Shown: piece after piece, positions 44,476 through 54,104 of the stretch | How the letters are laid out: each line of letters starts with the position of its first letter | How positions within the stretch are numbered: the first letter of the stretch is position 1 | Origin: Paracoccus aminophilus JCM 7686 | Lineage (GTDB): Bacteria; Pseudomonadota; Alphaproteobacteria; Rhodobacterales; Rhodobacteraceae | Direction: 5' to 3' | NCBI RefSeq assembly: GCF_000444995.1 | Contig: NC_022041.1 | Location: 966,001-1,030,000 of the forward strand | DNA: 64,000 nt | Position numbers and translations under genes: made by a program | The notes under the pieces: model-generated | What the model saw: the letters and a program-made list of their open reading frames with translations, nothing else | Told to the model about the DNA's origin: nothing | Database searches by the model: none

Positions 44476-47235
44476 TTACGCCTCGGCGTCATCCTCGCCG
44501 TTCTCGGCAATCCGGGCAACCGAAACCACCTCTTCCCCGGCGGCGGTGTTGAAGACGCGCACGCCTCCGGCCGAGCGGGAGCGGAAACTGATGCCATCGA
44601 CGGGAACGCGGATCGATTGACCGGTCGAGGTCGCGAGCATGATCTGATCGTCACGCTCGACCGGGAAGCTGGCGACCAAGGGCCCGCCGCGCATTGCCTT
44701 GTCCATGGCCATGACGCCTTGGCCACCGCGACCGCGCACCGGATAATCATGGCTCGACGAGATCTTGCCCTGACCGCGCGAGGTGATCGTCAAGATCGCA
44801 TCCTCGGCCGCCGACATTTCGGCGTAACGCTCTTGGGTGATCGCGGCATCGGCGATGTTTTCCTCGTCCTCATCGGCCTCGGCACCGTCGTCAAGCGCGC
44901 CTTCAACCGCACGGCGCATCTTGAGATAGGCGGCGCGTTCGGCGGGATCGGCCTCGAAATGGCGGATGACCGACATCGAGACGACCTTGTCGCCGCTGGC
45001 GAGACGGATGCCGCGCACCCCGGTCGAATCGCGGCCCTTGAAGACGCGGACATCGGTGGTCTGGAAGCGAATGGCGCGGCCAAGCGCGGTCACCAGCATG
45101 ATATCGTCGGTTTCGGTCGCCATGCGCACGCCGATCAGCTCGACCCCTTCAGGCAATTTCATCGCAATCTTGCCGTTCGATTTCACATTGGTGAAATCGG
45201 ACAGAGCATTGCGGCGGACATCGCCTTCCGAGGTCGCAAAGATCGTCTGGTAATTGTCCCATTCGAGCTCGGGCGCATCCACCGGCATCAGCGCGGCAAT
45301 CGAGACGCCGGGATCAATCGGCAGGATATTGACGATGGCCTTGCCCTTGGCGGTGCGTCCGCTCAGCGGCAGACGCCAGGTCTTCAGCCGGTAGACCATG
45401 CCATCGGTGGTGAAGAACAGAAGCTCGGTATGGGTGTTGGCGACGAAGAGCGTGGTGACCACGTCATCTTCCTTGGTCGCCATGCTCGACAGACCCTTGC
45501 CGCCGCGCCGTTGTGCGCGGAATTCGGCCAAAGCGGTGCGCTTGATATAGCCGCCCGAGGTGATCGTCACGACCATATCCTCGCGCTCGATCAGATCCTC
45601 GTCGTCCATATCGCCCGACCAATCCGAAATCTCGGTGCGGCGGGGAACGGCGAAGAGCTCTTTCACTTCGGTCAGTTCGGCCGAGATGATCGCCATGATC
45701 CGTTCGCGCGAGGCGAGGATCGCCAGATATTCGCGGATCGAATCGGCCAGCTCTTTCAGCTCGTCGGTGACTTCCTTGACGCCGATCTGGGTCAGGCGCT
45801 GCAGGCGCAACTCGAGAATGGCGCGGGCCTGGGTTTCCGACAGGTTATAGGTGCCGTCGTCATTGACCGGATGTTTCGGATCGTCGATCAGCTTGAGGTA
45901 ATCGACGATCTCATGGGCGGGCCAGCGCCGCGCCATCAGCTTTTCGCGCGCTTCCGCCGCATCAGCCGAGGCGCGGATTGTCGCCACGACCTCGTCAACA
46001 TTCGAGACCGCAACCGCGAGACCGCAGAGGATATGGCTGCGCTCGCGCGCCTTGCGCAGCTCGAAGGCGGTGCGTTTGGCCACGACCTCTTCGCGGAAGG
46101 CGATGAAGTTCGTCAGGAAGTCGCGCAGGGTCAGCTGCTCGGGGCGGCCGCCGTTCAGCGCCAGCATGTTCGCGCCAAAGCTCGTCTGCATCGGCGTGAA
46201 GCGGAAGAGCTGGTTCAGCACCACCTCGGCGGTCGCGTCGCGCTTGAGGTCAATGACCACGCGCACGCCGACCCGGTCGGATTCGTCTTGCACATGGGCA
46301 ATGCCTTCGATGCGCTTTTCCTTGGCGAGCTCGGCGATCTTTTCGATCATCGTCGCCTTGTTCACCTGATAGGGCACTTCGTCGATGATGATCGACTCGC
46401 GGCCATTGCGGCCCTGTTCGATCCGGGTCTTGGCGCGCAGGATGATCGAGCCGCGCCCTTCAAGATAGGCTTTGCGCACGCCCGAGCGGCCAAGGATGAT
46501 GCCGCCGGTCGGGAAGTCGGGGCCGGGCACGATCTCCATGATACGCTCGGAGGAGAGGTCCGGGTTCTCGATCAGCGCAAGCGCGGCGTCGCAAACCTCG
46601 CCGAGGTTATGGGGCGGAATGTTCGTGGCCATGCCGACGGCGATGCCGCCTGCGCCATTGACCAGCATGTTCGGGAAGCGCGCGGGCAGAACCGTCGGCT
46701 CGCGGTCCTTGCCGTCATAGTTGTCCTGAAACTCGACGGTTTCCTTCTCGATATCGGCGAGCAGGAAATTCGCGGCCTTCTGCATCCGGACTTCGGTGTA
46801 GCGCATGGCTGCCGCCGAGTCGCCGTCCATCGAGCCGAAGTTGCCCTGACCATCGAGCAGCATCAGCGACATCGAGAAGGGCTGCGCCATCCGCACCAAG
46901 GCGTCATAGATCGAGGCGTCGCCATGCGGGTGATATTTACCCATCGTGTCGCCGACCGGACGCGCCGATTTGCGGTAGGGCTTGTCGGCGGTGTTGCCGG
47001 TTTCGTGCATCGCGAAGAGGATGCGGCGATGCACCGGCTTCAGGCCGTCGCGCAGATCGGGGATCGCGCGGCTGACGATGACCGACATTGCATAGTCGAG
47101 GTAGGCGGTGCGCATCTCATCCGAGATGTTCACCACCGGACCATCATGCGCCATCACCGCACGTTCGCCGCCATCTTGGGCCGCAGCCGTGGTCTCGGTG
47201 TTGCCGTCGTTGTCGTTTTCCGGAGTGTCAGCCAC
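44476..47235 (-). CDS. gyrA: DNA gyrase subunit A
   Basis: The 919-residue protein starts at GTG 47235. The winged-helix and tower domain carries the catalytic Tyr146 (AAMRYTEVR), the QRDR region ([16 protein letters not shown]) and the conserved PHNLGEV. The C-terminal beta-pinwheel has the GyrA box (AQRRGGKG near 590-600), which separates gyrase from topoisomerase IV. It introduces negative supercoils with GyrB. Position 83 in E. coli numbering is Ala (Ala107), a natural state in several alphaproteobacteria that lowers quinolone sensitivity. The acidic N- and C-terminal extensions are somewhat longer than in E. coli. Confidence 0.97.
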   Translation of the reverse strand: MADTPENDNDGNTETTAAAQDGGERAVMAHDGPVVNISDEMRTAYLDYAMSVIVSRAIPDLRDGLKPVHRRILFAMHETGNTADKPYRKSARPVGDTMGKYHPHGDASIYDALVRMAQPFSMSLMLLDGQGNFGSMDGDSAAAMRYTEVRMQKAANFLLADIEKETVEFQDNYDGKDREPTVLPARFPNMLVNGAGGIAVGMATNIPPHNLGEVCDAALALIENPDLSSERIMEIVPGPDFPTGGIILGRSGVRKAYLEGRGSIILRAKTRIEQGRNGRESIIIDEVPYQVNKATMIEKIAELAKEKRIEGIAHVQDESDRVGVRVVIDLKRDATAEVVLNQLFRFTPMQTSFGANMLALNGGRPEQLTLRDFLTNFIAFREEVVAKRTAFELRKARERSHILCGLAVAVSNVDEVVATIRASADAAEAREKLMARRWPAHEIVDYLKLIDDPKHPVNDDGTYNLSETQARAILELRLQRLTQIGVKEVTDELKELADSIREYLAILASRERIMAIISAELTEVKELFAVPRRTEISDWSGDMDDEDLIEREDMVVTITSGGYIKRTALAEFRAQRRGGKGLSSMATKEDDVVTTLFVANTHTELLFFTTDGMVYRLKTWRLPLSGRTAKGKAIVNILPIDPGVSIAALMPVDAPELEWDNYQTIFATSEGDVRRNALSDFTNVKSNGKIAMKLPEGVELIGVRMATETDDIMLVTALGRAIRFQTTDVRVFKGRDSTGVRGIRLASGDKVVSMSVIRHFEADPAERAAYLKMRRAVEGALDDGAEADEDEENIADAAITQERYAEMSAAEDAILTITSRGQGKISSSHDYPVRGRGGQGVMAMDKAMRGGPLVASFPVERDDQIMLATSTGQSIRVPVDGISFRSRSAGGVRVFNTAAGEEVVSVARIAENGEDDAEA

Positions 47236-47379
47236 AGGATCGCCTCAAGATATAGTTGCCCTGTGGTATACCGCCCACCGGCCTTGGGTGCAATCGCGGC
47301 GGACGGCGCGCCGGGTCATTTCGGCGCGGAAAGCGCCGAAACCTGCCAAGAAAACCATAAAAAGCCGGGAAGGCGCGGC

Positions 47380-47856
47380 TCAGGCGCGGCGGAAGACCGA
47401 CCCGGCCCAGATCCCCGAGAGCACCGCCGAGCAGATCGCGTTCCAGCCCGCCATGGAAATGCCGAAAAGGCTCCACGCGGCTTCGTCGCACCGCACCACC
47501 GGCGCGGCTTGCAGCTGGGCCATGAGGTCGTTTGCCGACATCGTGGTCATGCCCGAGATCCCGCCCGAGCAATGGCTCGGCCCCTGCCAGAGCTTCAGCT
47601 CGACCCCGGTGTGGAAAATCGCGAAGGCCACGGCGGTCAGCGCGGCGAGCAGGCCCAAAACGGCCAATCCGCGCTTCCAGCCAAAGGCCCAGATGCCAAG
47701 GCCAAGCACAGCCGCCGCAAGATGGGGCCAGCGCTGCAGGATGCAGAGCTCGCAAGGCGCATAACCGAAATGCTGGAAGGTCAACGCCGCCAGCAAAAGG
47801 GCCGCAGAGCCCGCTCCGGCCACACCGGCCAATTGTCTGTTTGTCAATCCGCTCAT
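47380..47856 (-). CDS. dsbB: Disulfide bond formation protein B
   Basis: The 158-residue inner-membrane protein has four transmembrane helices, the first periplasmic pair CELC (YAPCELCILQRW), and a second pair split as PSHCSGG and VVRCDEA. It reoxidises DsbA and passes electrons to quinone. Length and motif order match the family. It sits 144 bp upstream of gyrA on the same strand, so it may use its own promoter. Confidence 0.94.
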   Translation of the reverse strand: MSGLTNRQLAGVAGAGSAALLLAALTFQHFGYAPCELCILQRWPHLAAAVLGLGIWAFGWKRGLAVLGLLAALTAVAFAIFHTGVELKLWQGPSHCSGGISGMTTMSANDLMAQLQAAPVVRCDEAAWSLFGISMAGWNAICSAVLSGIWAGSVFRRA

Positions 47857-47908
47857 GATGTCCGCCTATGCTGGCACCTGCGCTGCGGCAAGTGCCAATT
47901 GCGTGATC

Positions 47909-48505
47909 TTAATGGGGTTTCCAGGTGATGACGCGGTAAAGATAGACCGCGACCACGATCACGACGATGGCTTTCGAGATCGGGTCGATCCAATCCGCGA
48001 CCAAGGCATATTGGCTTTGCAGCAGGTAGCCTGCGACCGCCAGCATCGAGGTGCCGATCAGGCTGCCAAGCGTGGTATAGAACAGAAAGGTCCAGATCGG
48101 CATCCGGGCAAAACCCGCGGGTACCGAGATCAGCGTGCGCAGCGTCGGGATCAAGCGCCCGATAAACACCGCCATGCCGCCGTAGCGCAGGAACCAGCGA
48201 TGCGCCTTGTCGATATCGGATGGCGAGAGCGTCAGCAGCCGGCCATGGCGCGCGGCAAAGCGCTTGAGCCGCTCCTCGCCGATCCAGAGACCGATGTAAT
48301 ACCAGAAGGTCGTGCCGATCACCGAGCCGACGGTGCCGATCAGGATCACCAGCGCCGGATTCATCTGACCGCTGGCTGCAAGAAAGCCCGCCAGCGGCAC
48401 GATCAGCTCGGACGGGATGGGCGGGAAGACGTTTTCCAGAACCATCAGAAAGAACAGGCCGGAATAGCCCCATTGTTCAATCGTTGACAGAATCCAGTTA
48501 AACAT
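47909..48505 (-). CDS. DedA family membrane protein
   Basis: About 198 residues from ATG 48505; a GTG two codons earlier overlaps the AGGGGG box, so the ATG is preferred. The family motifs are present: ENVFPPIPSELIVPLAGF at the start, GTVGSVIGTTFWYYIG, and FIGRLIPTLRTLISVPAG with the conserved Arg. Helices near 130-190 complete the fold. Members move or flip membrane phospholipids such as undecaprenyl phosphate, but substrate choice cannot be read here. Confidence 0.93.
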   Translation of the reverse strand: MFNWILSTIEQWGYSGLFFLMVLENVFPPIPSELIVPLAGFLAASGQMNPALVILIGTVGSVIGTTFWYYIGLWIGEERLKRFAARHGRLLTLSPSDIDKAHRWFLRYGGMAVFIGRLIPTLRTLISVPAGFARMPIWTFLFYTTLGSLIGTSMLAVAGYLLQSQYALVADWIDPISKAIVVIVVAVYLYRVITWKPH

Positions 48506-48634
48506 CGCCACCCCCTGATTTCACTGAGGCTTTGCTGGCCATTGGCTGGGGAACTGTCAAGTCTTCTCATTGGTTGAACACGATCCGGATTGGGATCAAT
48601 CTGGCGGTGGCAACAAGCTCGGAGGGCAGGCCCG

Positions 48635-49483
48635 ATGGAATGGCGTGGACGCCGCGAAAGCGGGAATGTTGAGGACCGGCGCGGGATTGGCGCTGGCGGG
48701 GCTGGGGGAATCGGCGTCGTCGGCATGTTGGTCGTGTTGGCGGTCGGGTATTTCTTTGGCATCGACGTTTCGCCCATCGTGGGGGCGGTCGATCAGGGAT
48801 CACAATCCGGCGAGTCGCGTCCCCTGACCCAGCAGGAACAGGAAATCGGCCAATTCGCCCGGGTCGTGCTGGCCGATACCGAGGATGTCTGGACCAAGGT
48901 CCTGCCCGATCAGACCGGCGTGACCTACCGCGATCCGACTCTGGTTCTGTTCTCGGGTGTGGTGCAATCGGCCTGCGGCGGCGCCTCGGCGGCGATGGGG
49001 CCGTTCTATTGCCCGAATGACCAGAAGCTTTACCTCGACACCGATTTCTTCCGCATCATGCAAGACAAGATGGGGGCGGGCGGAGATTTCGCCTATGCCT
49101 ATGTCATCGGCCATGAAATCGGCCACCATGTCCAGAATCTGATCGGCATTCTTGGCAAGGTGAATGCGGTGCGTCAGCGCTCGGATGAAACCACCTCGAA
49201 CCATCTATCGGTGCTGACCGAATTGCAGGCCGATTGCTTTGCCGGGGTCTGGGCCCATTACGCCGACAAGCAGCTTGGCGTGGTCGAGGCTGGAGACGTC
49301 CAGAACGCCATCCGCGCCGCTGGGGCGGTGGGCGATGATGTGCTGATGAAGCAGGCCGGGCGCGTGCCCATGCCCGACAGCTTCACTCATGGCTCGGCTG
49401 CCGACCGCCAAAGCTGGCTGATGCGCGGCTATAAATCGGGCCAGATGAGCGACTGCAACACCTTCGGCAATGCCGGAATGTGA
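48635..49483 (+). CDS. Neutral zinc metallopeptidase (YpfJ type)
   Basis: About 282 residues from ATG 48635 after a GGAGGG box. One membrane segment (GVVGMLVVLAVGYFFG, about 30-46) anchors it, and a periplasmic zinc-dependent domain follows with HEIGHHVQN and a downstream ELQADCFAG glutamate. The family has no known physiological substrate. It is divergent from the DedA gene with 129 bp between the starts. The motif and length fit the PF04228 family. Confidence 0.93.
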   Translation: MEWRGRRESGNVEDRRGIGAGGAGGIGVVGMLVVLAVGYFFGIDVSPIVGAVDQGSQSGESRPLTQQEQEIGQFARVVLADTEDVWTKVLPDQTGVTYRDPTLVLFSGVVQSACGGASAAMGPFYCPNDQKLYLDTDFFRIMQDKMGAGGDFAYAYVIGHEIGHHVQNLIGILGKVNAVRQRSDETTSNHLSVLTELQADCFAGVWAHYADKQLGVVEAGDVQNAIRAAGAVGDDVLMKQAGRVPMPDSFTHGSAADRQSWLMRGYKSGQMSDCNTFGNAGM

Positions 49484-49504
49484 CGCGCCGCGCGATGAGT
49501 CAGA

Positions 49505-49693
49505 TCAGGGCCGGATCGCGCGCATCCCGCGCGGCCGGTCCATGGTCGCCCAATCCGGCCAGAAGCCGAAATGCTGCAGCCCGACGATCGCAAGGCAGAT
49601 CGCGATCACGACAAGGACGAGGATCACCCGCTTCTCGCTCGGCGGGTTTCGCGCCCATTGGACGGCCCTGAGTAACCAGTTGAGGTTGTTCAT
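49505..49693 (-). CDS. Small single-helix membrane protein
   Basis: The 62-residue protein (MNNLNWLLRAVQWARNPPSEKR...) has one hydrophobic helix (VILVLVVIAICLAIVGL) and a Trp/Pro-rich tail. It is the type of short protein I associate with Rhodobacteraceae, but no function is known. It lies between the metallopeptidase and the COQ10-like gene on the opposite strand. Confidence 0.7.
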   Translation of the reverse strand: MNNLNWLLRAVQWARNPPSEKRVILVLVVIAICLAIVGLQHFGFWPDWATMDRPRGMRAIRP

Positions 49694-49750
49694 GACCCCG
49701 ATCTCCTGCTAGTTCTTCCATTCAACTTGGACGACAGACGGACAACGACC

Positions 49751-50209
49751 TTGCCTCATCACAGCGACAGACGCATCGTCCCCTATAGCGCTTCCCAGAT
49801 GTATGATCTTGTCGCGGATGTTGAAAGCTATCCGCAATTTTTGCCGTGGAATTCAGCCGCCCGCATCCGCTCGCGCCGCCCCGGTCCCGGCCCAGAGGCC
49901 AGCGAGGTGATCGAGGCCGATCTGGTGATCTCGTTCAAAGTCTTCCGCGAGCGGTTCGGCAGCCGGGTGACGCTGTGGCCCGAGGCTAAGAAGATCGATA
50001 CCGAATATCTCGACGGGCCGTTCAAATATCTGAAAAGTGGCTGGGTTTTTAAGGATCTCGCGCCGGGGCAGGGGTCTGAGGTCGAATTCTTCGTCGATTT
50101 CGAATTCAAGAATGCGATTCTCGGCAAGGTCATCGGCGTGGTCTTCGGCGAGGCCATGACCCGGATCGTGCGCGCCTTTGAAGAGCGGGCGAAGAAGCTT
50201 TACGCCTGA
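49751..50209 (+). CDS. COQ10/RatA-like START-domain protein
   Basis: The start is uncertain; TTG 49751 (MPHHSDRRIVPYSASQMYDL) matches where family members normally begin and gives about 152 residues. The START fold is shown by YDLVADVESYPQFLPWN, by FKYLKSGWVFKDL and by the C-terminal helix with MTRIVRAFEERAKKLY. The family includes mitochondrial COQ10, which binds ubiquinone and supports respiration, and E. coli RatA, once described as a toxin. No partner antitoxin gene is adjacent, which favours the quinone-binding role. Confidence 0.88.
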   Translation: MPHHSDRRIVPYSASQMYDLVADVESYPQFLPWNSAARIRSRRPGPGPEASEVIEADLVISFKVFRERFGSRVTLWPEAKKIDTEYLDGPFKYLKSGWVFKDLAPGQGSEVEFFVDFEFKNAILGKVIGVVFGEAMTRIVRAFEERAKKLYA

Positions 50210-50246
50210 GCGCGGCTTTTTGGCGTCTCAGGGCCCTGAAATGACA

Positions 50247-50271
50247 ACAGCGCGGAGGATCTCCGCGCTGT
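50247..50271. terminator. Strong hairpin between convergent genes
   Basis: ACAGCGCGGAG (50247-50257) and CTCCGCGCTGT (50261-50271) form a perfect 11-bp stem with a three-base loop, followed by CTTCGTTCT. It stands between the COQ10-like gene and ccr and can serve both. Confidence 0.85.
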
Positions 50272-50298
50272 CTTCGTTCTGAGGCGTGCCGCTTTGGC

Positions 50299-51588
50299 TC
50301 AGCGGCGACCGGCGTCCAGCGCATCCTCGAAGGTGCGCAGCCCCGTGGTCGGCGCCTGAACCAGAACCGCCATGTTCCCCGGCTTGTGCTGGTTTTTATA
50401 CATTTTCATATGCGCATCCGGGATCTCTGCCCAAGGGAAGACTTCGGACATGCAGGGGTCAAGACGACGCTCCAGCATCAGCTTGTTGGCCGAGGCCGCC
50501 TGTTTGAGATGGGCGAAGTGGCTGCCCTGCAGGCGCTTCTGGTGCATCCACATGTAACGCACGTCGAAGGTGCAGTTGAAACCGGTGGTGCCCGCGCAGA
50601 TCACGACCATGCCGCCTTTTTTGCAGACGAAGGTCGAGACTGGGAAGGTCGCCTCGCCGGGGTGTTCAAAGACGATATCGACGTTGTTGCCCTTGCCGGT
50701 GATGTCCCAGATCGCCTTGCCGAAGCGGCGAACCTCGTTGAACCAGTCCTTATATTCCGGCGTGTTGACCGTCGGAAGCTGGCCCCAGCATTTGAAGTCT
50801 TTGCGGTTGATGACGCCTTTTGCCCCGAGGCTCAGGACGAAATCGCGCTTGTCCTCTTCCGAGATCACCCCGATCGCATTGGCCCCGGCGGTGTTGATGA
50901 GCTGGATCGCATAGGAACCCAGACCGCCCGAAGCGCCCCAGACCAGCACGTTCATGCCGGGCTTCAGCTCATGCGGCTCGTGGCCAAAGAGCATCCGGTA
51001 GGCGGTGGCGAGCGTCAGCGTATAGCAGGCCGATTCTTCCCAGGTCAGATGGCTCGGGCGACGCATGAGCTGCTGGGCCTGCACGCGGGTGAATTGCGCG
51101 AACGAGCCGTCCGGCGTCTCATAGCCCCAGATGCGCTGGGTCGGCGAATACATCGGATCGCCGCCGTTGCATTCCTCGTCATTGCCATCGTCCTGGTTGC
51201 AGTGGATCACGACCTCGTCGCCCACTTTCCAGTTCTTGACCTTGTCGCCCACCGCCCAGACGATGCCCGAAGCATCCGAGCCCGCGATGTGATAGGGCTG
51301 GCCATGGCCGTCGAAGGGGCTGATCGGCACGCCGAGACCGGCCCAGATCCCGTTGTAGTTAACGCCCGCCGCCATCACGAGAACCAGAACCTCGTTCGAA
51401 TCGATGCTCGGGGTCTCGACGACCTCGATTTGCATCGCCTTGTCGGGATCGCCGTGACGCTCGCGGCGGATCGCCCAAGCATACATCGATTTCGGCACAT
51501 ATCCGAGCGGCGGCATCTCGCCGATCTCGTAAAGATCCTTTTCGGGCGCGTCATAGGGCGCAATCGGGGTGGGTTGGTCCAAGGCCAT
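50299..51588 (-). CDS. ccr: Crotonyl-CoA carboxylase/reductase
   Basis: About 429 residues; ATG 51588 (MALDQPTPIAPYD) is preferred over ATG 51600 because only the former has a GGAG box. The enzyme reductively carboxylates crotonyl-CoA with NADPH and CO2 to ethylmalonyl-CoA, the signature step of the ethylmalonyl-CoA pathway. The medium-chain reductase fold shows the nucleotide motif WGASGGLGSYAIQL, and the family-specific HCNQDDGND and FDVRYMWMHQKRLQG segments are present. It is divergent from the ethylmalonyl-CoA mutase gene, with 360 bp between the starts, so both can be induced together on acetate or similar substrates. Confidence 0.96.
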   Translation of the reverse strand: MALDQPTPIAPYDAPEKDLYEIGEMPPLGYVPKSMYAWAIRRERHGDPDKAMQIEVVETPSIDSNEVLVLVMAAGVNYNGIWAGLGVPISPFDGHGQPYHIAGSDASGIVWAVGDKVKNWKVGDEVVIHCNQDDGNDEECNGGDPMYSPTQRIWGYETPDGSFAQFTRVQAQQLMRRPSHLTWEESACYTLTLATAYRMLFGHEPHELKPGMNVLVWGASGGLGSYAIQLINTAGANAIGVISEEDKRDFVLSLGAKGVINRKDFKCWGQLPTVNTPEYKDWFNEVRRFGKAIWDITGKGNNVDIVFEHPGEATFPVSTFVCKKGGMVVICAGTTGFNCTFDVRYMWMHQKRLQGSHFAHLKQAASANKLMLERRLDPCMSEVFPWAEIPDAHMKMYKNQHKPGNMAVLVQAPTTGLRTFEDALDAGRR

Positions 51589-51600
51589 CTCAATCTCCAT

Positions 51601-51948
51601 TGCCGCGTTGCAGAATCGGCGAATGGCTCAGACTTAGAAGCGGCTGCGCAACATTGCAACACCGATGAACGTATTATTGAAACAATATGACCTTTGTGAT
51701 TAATTGCGCTTATCCCGGAGGCCGGGATTTGCCTAAAAATCGGGCAGATGCCGCTTTTCACCCTTTCGCCGCTGCCTGCCGAGCTAAACAGCCAGCAGAT
51801 GCTGCGTCCATTGGACGAAGGTCAGGCGTGATCGCGCGCGGGAATCGGGCCAAACTGAGGTCTGGTTCTGCGCTGCGGCGAATTGACAGGGTTCTTATGT
51901 GTCCCTATCAAGTCTCAAACAGCAATTTTCTTGCTAGGAGAAGAGAAG
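51601..51948. promoter_or_regulatory. Divergent ccr / ethylmalonyl-CoA mutase control region
   Basis: The ecm-side promoter is TTGACA (51883-51888) - 17 bp - TATCAA (51906-51911), with an AGCAA/TTGCT inverted repeat (51921-51935) just after the expected start point. On the ccr side TGCGCAACATTGCAAC (51645-51660) is a tandem of TTGCAA-like half-sites of the kind bound by short-chain-fatty-acid regulators such as RamB/PccR, and TATTG-AAA-CAATA (51675-51687) is a further inverted repeat. The regulator link is inference. No gene is visible in the region. Confidence 0.65.
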
Positions 51949-53907
51949 ATGGCCGAAAAGGACAAACCCTGGCTGTTCCGCACCTATGCGGGTCATTCGA
52001 CGGCGAAAAAGTCGAATGAGCTCTATCGGAGCAACCTTGCCAAGGGGCAGACCGGCCTCTCCGTCGCCTTCGATCTGCCAACCCAGACCGGCTATGACAG
52101 CGACCATGTTCTCGCGCGCGGCGAAGTTGGCAAGGTCGGCGTGCCGGTCTGCCATCTCGGCGATATGCGGGCGCTCTTCAACGAGATCCCGCTTGAGCAG
52201 ATGAACACCTCGATGACGATCAATGCGACCGCGCCTTGGCTCTTGTCGCTGTATATCGCGGTCGCCGAAGAGCAGGGCGCCGATGTCCGGCAGCTTCAGG
52301 GCACGGTGCAGAACGATCTGGTGAAGGAATATCTCTCGCGCGGGACCTATATCTGCCCGCCCAAGCCCTCGCTGACCATGATCACGGATGTCGCGGCCTA
52401 TACCCAGCAGCATCTGCCGAAATGGAACCCGATGAACGTCTGCTCCTACCATTTGCAGGAAGCAGGCGCGACGCCCGAGCAAGAGCTCGCCTATGCGCTG
52501 GCGACCGGGATCGCGGTTCTCGACGATTTGAAGAAAAAGGTCGCGGAAAAGGACTTCCCGAATATGGTCGGGCGGATCTCTTTCTTCGTGAATGCGGGCA
52601 TCCGTTTCGTCACCGAAATGTGCAAGATGCGGGCCTTCGCCGAGCTTTGGGACGAGATCACGCTCGCGCGCTACGGCATCGAAGAGGAAAAATACCGCCG
52701 CTTCCGCTATGGCGTTCAGGTGAACTCGCTTGGCCTGACCGAGCCGCAGCCCGAAAACAACGTCTATCGCATTCTTTTGGAAATGCTCGCGGTCACGCTG
52801 TCGAAAAACGCCCGCGCCCGCGCGGTGCAGCTGCCCGCCTGGAACGAGGCGCTTGGCCTGCCGCGCCCCTGGGACCAGCAATGGTCGCTGCGGATGCAGC
52901 AGATCGTCGCCTATGAGACCGACCTGCTCGAATTTGGCGATCTCTTCGACGGCAACCCGGCGGTCGCAGCCAAGGTCGAAGAGCTGAAGAACGGCGCGCG
53001 CGCCGAACTCGAGCTGCTCGACAGCATGGGCGGCGCGATTGCGGCCATCGACTATATGAAAGGGCGGCTCGTCGAATCGAATGCCGAGCGCCTGAACCGG
53101 ATCGAGACCAAGGAAACCGTCGTTGTCGGCGTCAACCGCTGGACCGAGGGCGAGCCCTCGCCGCTCACCGCGGGCGATGGCGGCATTATGACCGTCGATC
53201 CCGGCGTCGAGGACGAACAGATTTCGCGCCTCAATGCCTGGCGCGCCGAGCGCGATGATCTCGCCGTGGCGACTGCGCTTGAGAAGCTGCGCGACGATGC
53301 GGCGGCGGGACGCAATGTCATGCCCGCCTCGATCGCGGCGGCGCGGGCCGGGGCTACGACCGGCGAATGGGCGGGCATCATGCGGTCGGTCCATGGCGAA
53401 TATCGCGGCCCGACCGGCGTCTCATCGAGCCCCTCGAACCGCACCGAGGGCCTTGAGCCGATCCGCGAAGCGGTCGATGCCGTCAGCCAACGTCTTGGCC
53501 GGCGCCTGAAATTCCTCGTCGGCAAGCCGGGCCTCGATGGCCATTCGAACGGCGCCGAGCAGATCGCTTTCCGCGCCCGCGATTGCGGCATGGACATCAC
53601 CTATGAGGGCATCCGCCTGACCCCGGAGCAGATCGTCGCGCGCGCCCGCGAAGACGATGCCCATGTCGTCGGCCTCTCGATCCTCTCGGGCTCGCATCTG
53701 CCGCTGATCGAGGACACGATGAACCGGATGCGCGCCGAGGGACTCTCGCATATCCCCGTCGTCGTCGGCGGTATCATCCCCGATGAGGATGCCGAAAAGC
53801 TGCGCGCCATGGGGGTGGCACGGGTCTACACGCCCAAAGATTTCGAGCTCAACCGCATCATGATGGATATCGTGGCGCTGGTCGATCAGGATCAAGCGGC
53901 CGCCTGA
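51949..53907 (+). CDS. ecm: Ethylmalonyl-CoA mutase, coenzyme B12-dependent
   Basis: About 652 residues from ATG 51949, after an AGGAGA box. The N-terminal half is the substrate-binding barrel (LFRTYAGHSTAKKSNELYR, with SVAFDLPTQTGYDSD); the C-terminal B12 domain carries the base-off motif DGHSNG (His532 is the lower cobalt ligand), SILSGSH and VVGGIIPDED. Close homologues include methylmalonyl-CoA mutase; pairing with ccr and the MAEKDKPW-type start favour the ethylmalonyl-CoA enzyme (also named meaA). It converts ethylmalonyl-CoA to methylsuccinyl-CoA in acetyl-CoA assimilation. Confidence 0.93.
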   Translation: MAEKDKPWLFRTYAGHSTAKKSNELYRSNLAKGQTGLSVAFDLPTQTGYDSDHVLARGEVGKVGVPVCHLGDMRALFNEIPLEQMNTSMTINATAPWLLSLYIAVAEEQGADVRQLQGTVQNDLVKEYLSRGTYICPPKPSLTMITDVAAYTQQHLPKWNPMNVCSYHLQEAGATPEQELAYALATGIAVLDDLKKKVAEKDFPNMVGRISFFVNAGIRFVTEMCKMRAFAELWDEITLARYGIEEEKYRRFRYGVQVNSLGLTEPQPENNVYRILLEMLAVTLSKNARARAVQLPAWNEALGLPRPWDQQWSLRMQQIVAYETDLLEFGDLFDGNPAVAAKVEELKNGARAELELLDSMGGAIAAIDYMKGRLVESNAERLNRIETKETVVVGVNRWTEGEPSPLTAGDGGIMTVDPGVEDEQISRLNAWRAERDDLAVATALEKLRDDAAAGRNVMPASIAAARAGATTGEWAGIMRSVHGEYRGPTGVSSSPSNRTEGLEPIREAVDAVSQRLGRRLKFLVGKPGLDGHSNGAEQIAFRARDCGMDITYEGIRLTPEQIVARAREDDAHVVGLSILSGSHLPLIEDTMNRMRAEGLSHIPVVVGGIIPDEDAEKLRAMGVARVYTPKDFELNRIMMDIVALVDQDQAAA

Positions 53908-53921
53908 GCGCAGCCCCCCAG

Positions 53922-53940
53922 GGGAGGGCCACACCCTCCC
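53922..53940 (+). terminator. Hairpin after the mutase gene
   Basis: GGGAGGG-CCACA-CCCTCCC is a perfect 7-bp stem 15 bp after the stop; no U-tract follows. It probably ends the ecm transcript, perhaps with Rho. Confidence 0.6.
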
Positions 53941-54017
53941 TCATCCTCCGCGTCGCAGACCCAGCGCCGCATCTCGCCGAAAGATCCCGCCGCCGCCCGC
54001 TCGTTCTGGCGCTGTCT

Positions 54018-54045
54018 TTCATGCAAAAATATCCCCGCCGGAGGC
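54018..54045 (-). repeat. Short intergenic repeat typical of Rhodobacteraceae
   Basis: On the minus strand GCCTCCGGCGGGGATATTTT followed by TGCATGAA resembles a short dispersed intergenic sequence that I recall as abundant in Rhodobacter and Paracoccus genomes. Only this copy was noticed in the window. Confidence 0.5.
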
Positions 54046-54104
54046 ATCCTGACCTTGCCACGGACCCAAGCGATCCGCTGCGGGCGCGGCCAAGCCACCA
54101 ATCC

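Noticed and set aside
44476..47235. GyrA Ala at E. coli position 83 as acquired quinolone resistance
   Set aside because: Ala at this site is natural in several alphaproteobacteria, so it is not evidence of selection.
44431..47928. Long + strand frame (1165 codons) opposite gyrA and dsbB
   Set aside because: It is the antisense shadow of gyrA; it lacks any recognisable domain and its neighbours read the other way.
51687..52019. 110-codon frame in the ccr-ecm region
   Set aside because: It runs through the ecm promoter and start region in another frame and has no ribosome site.
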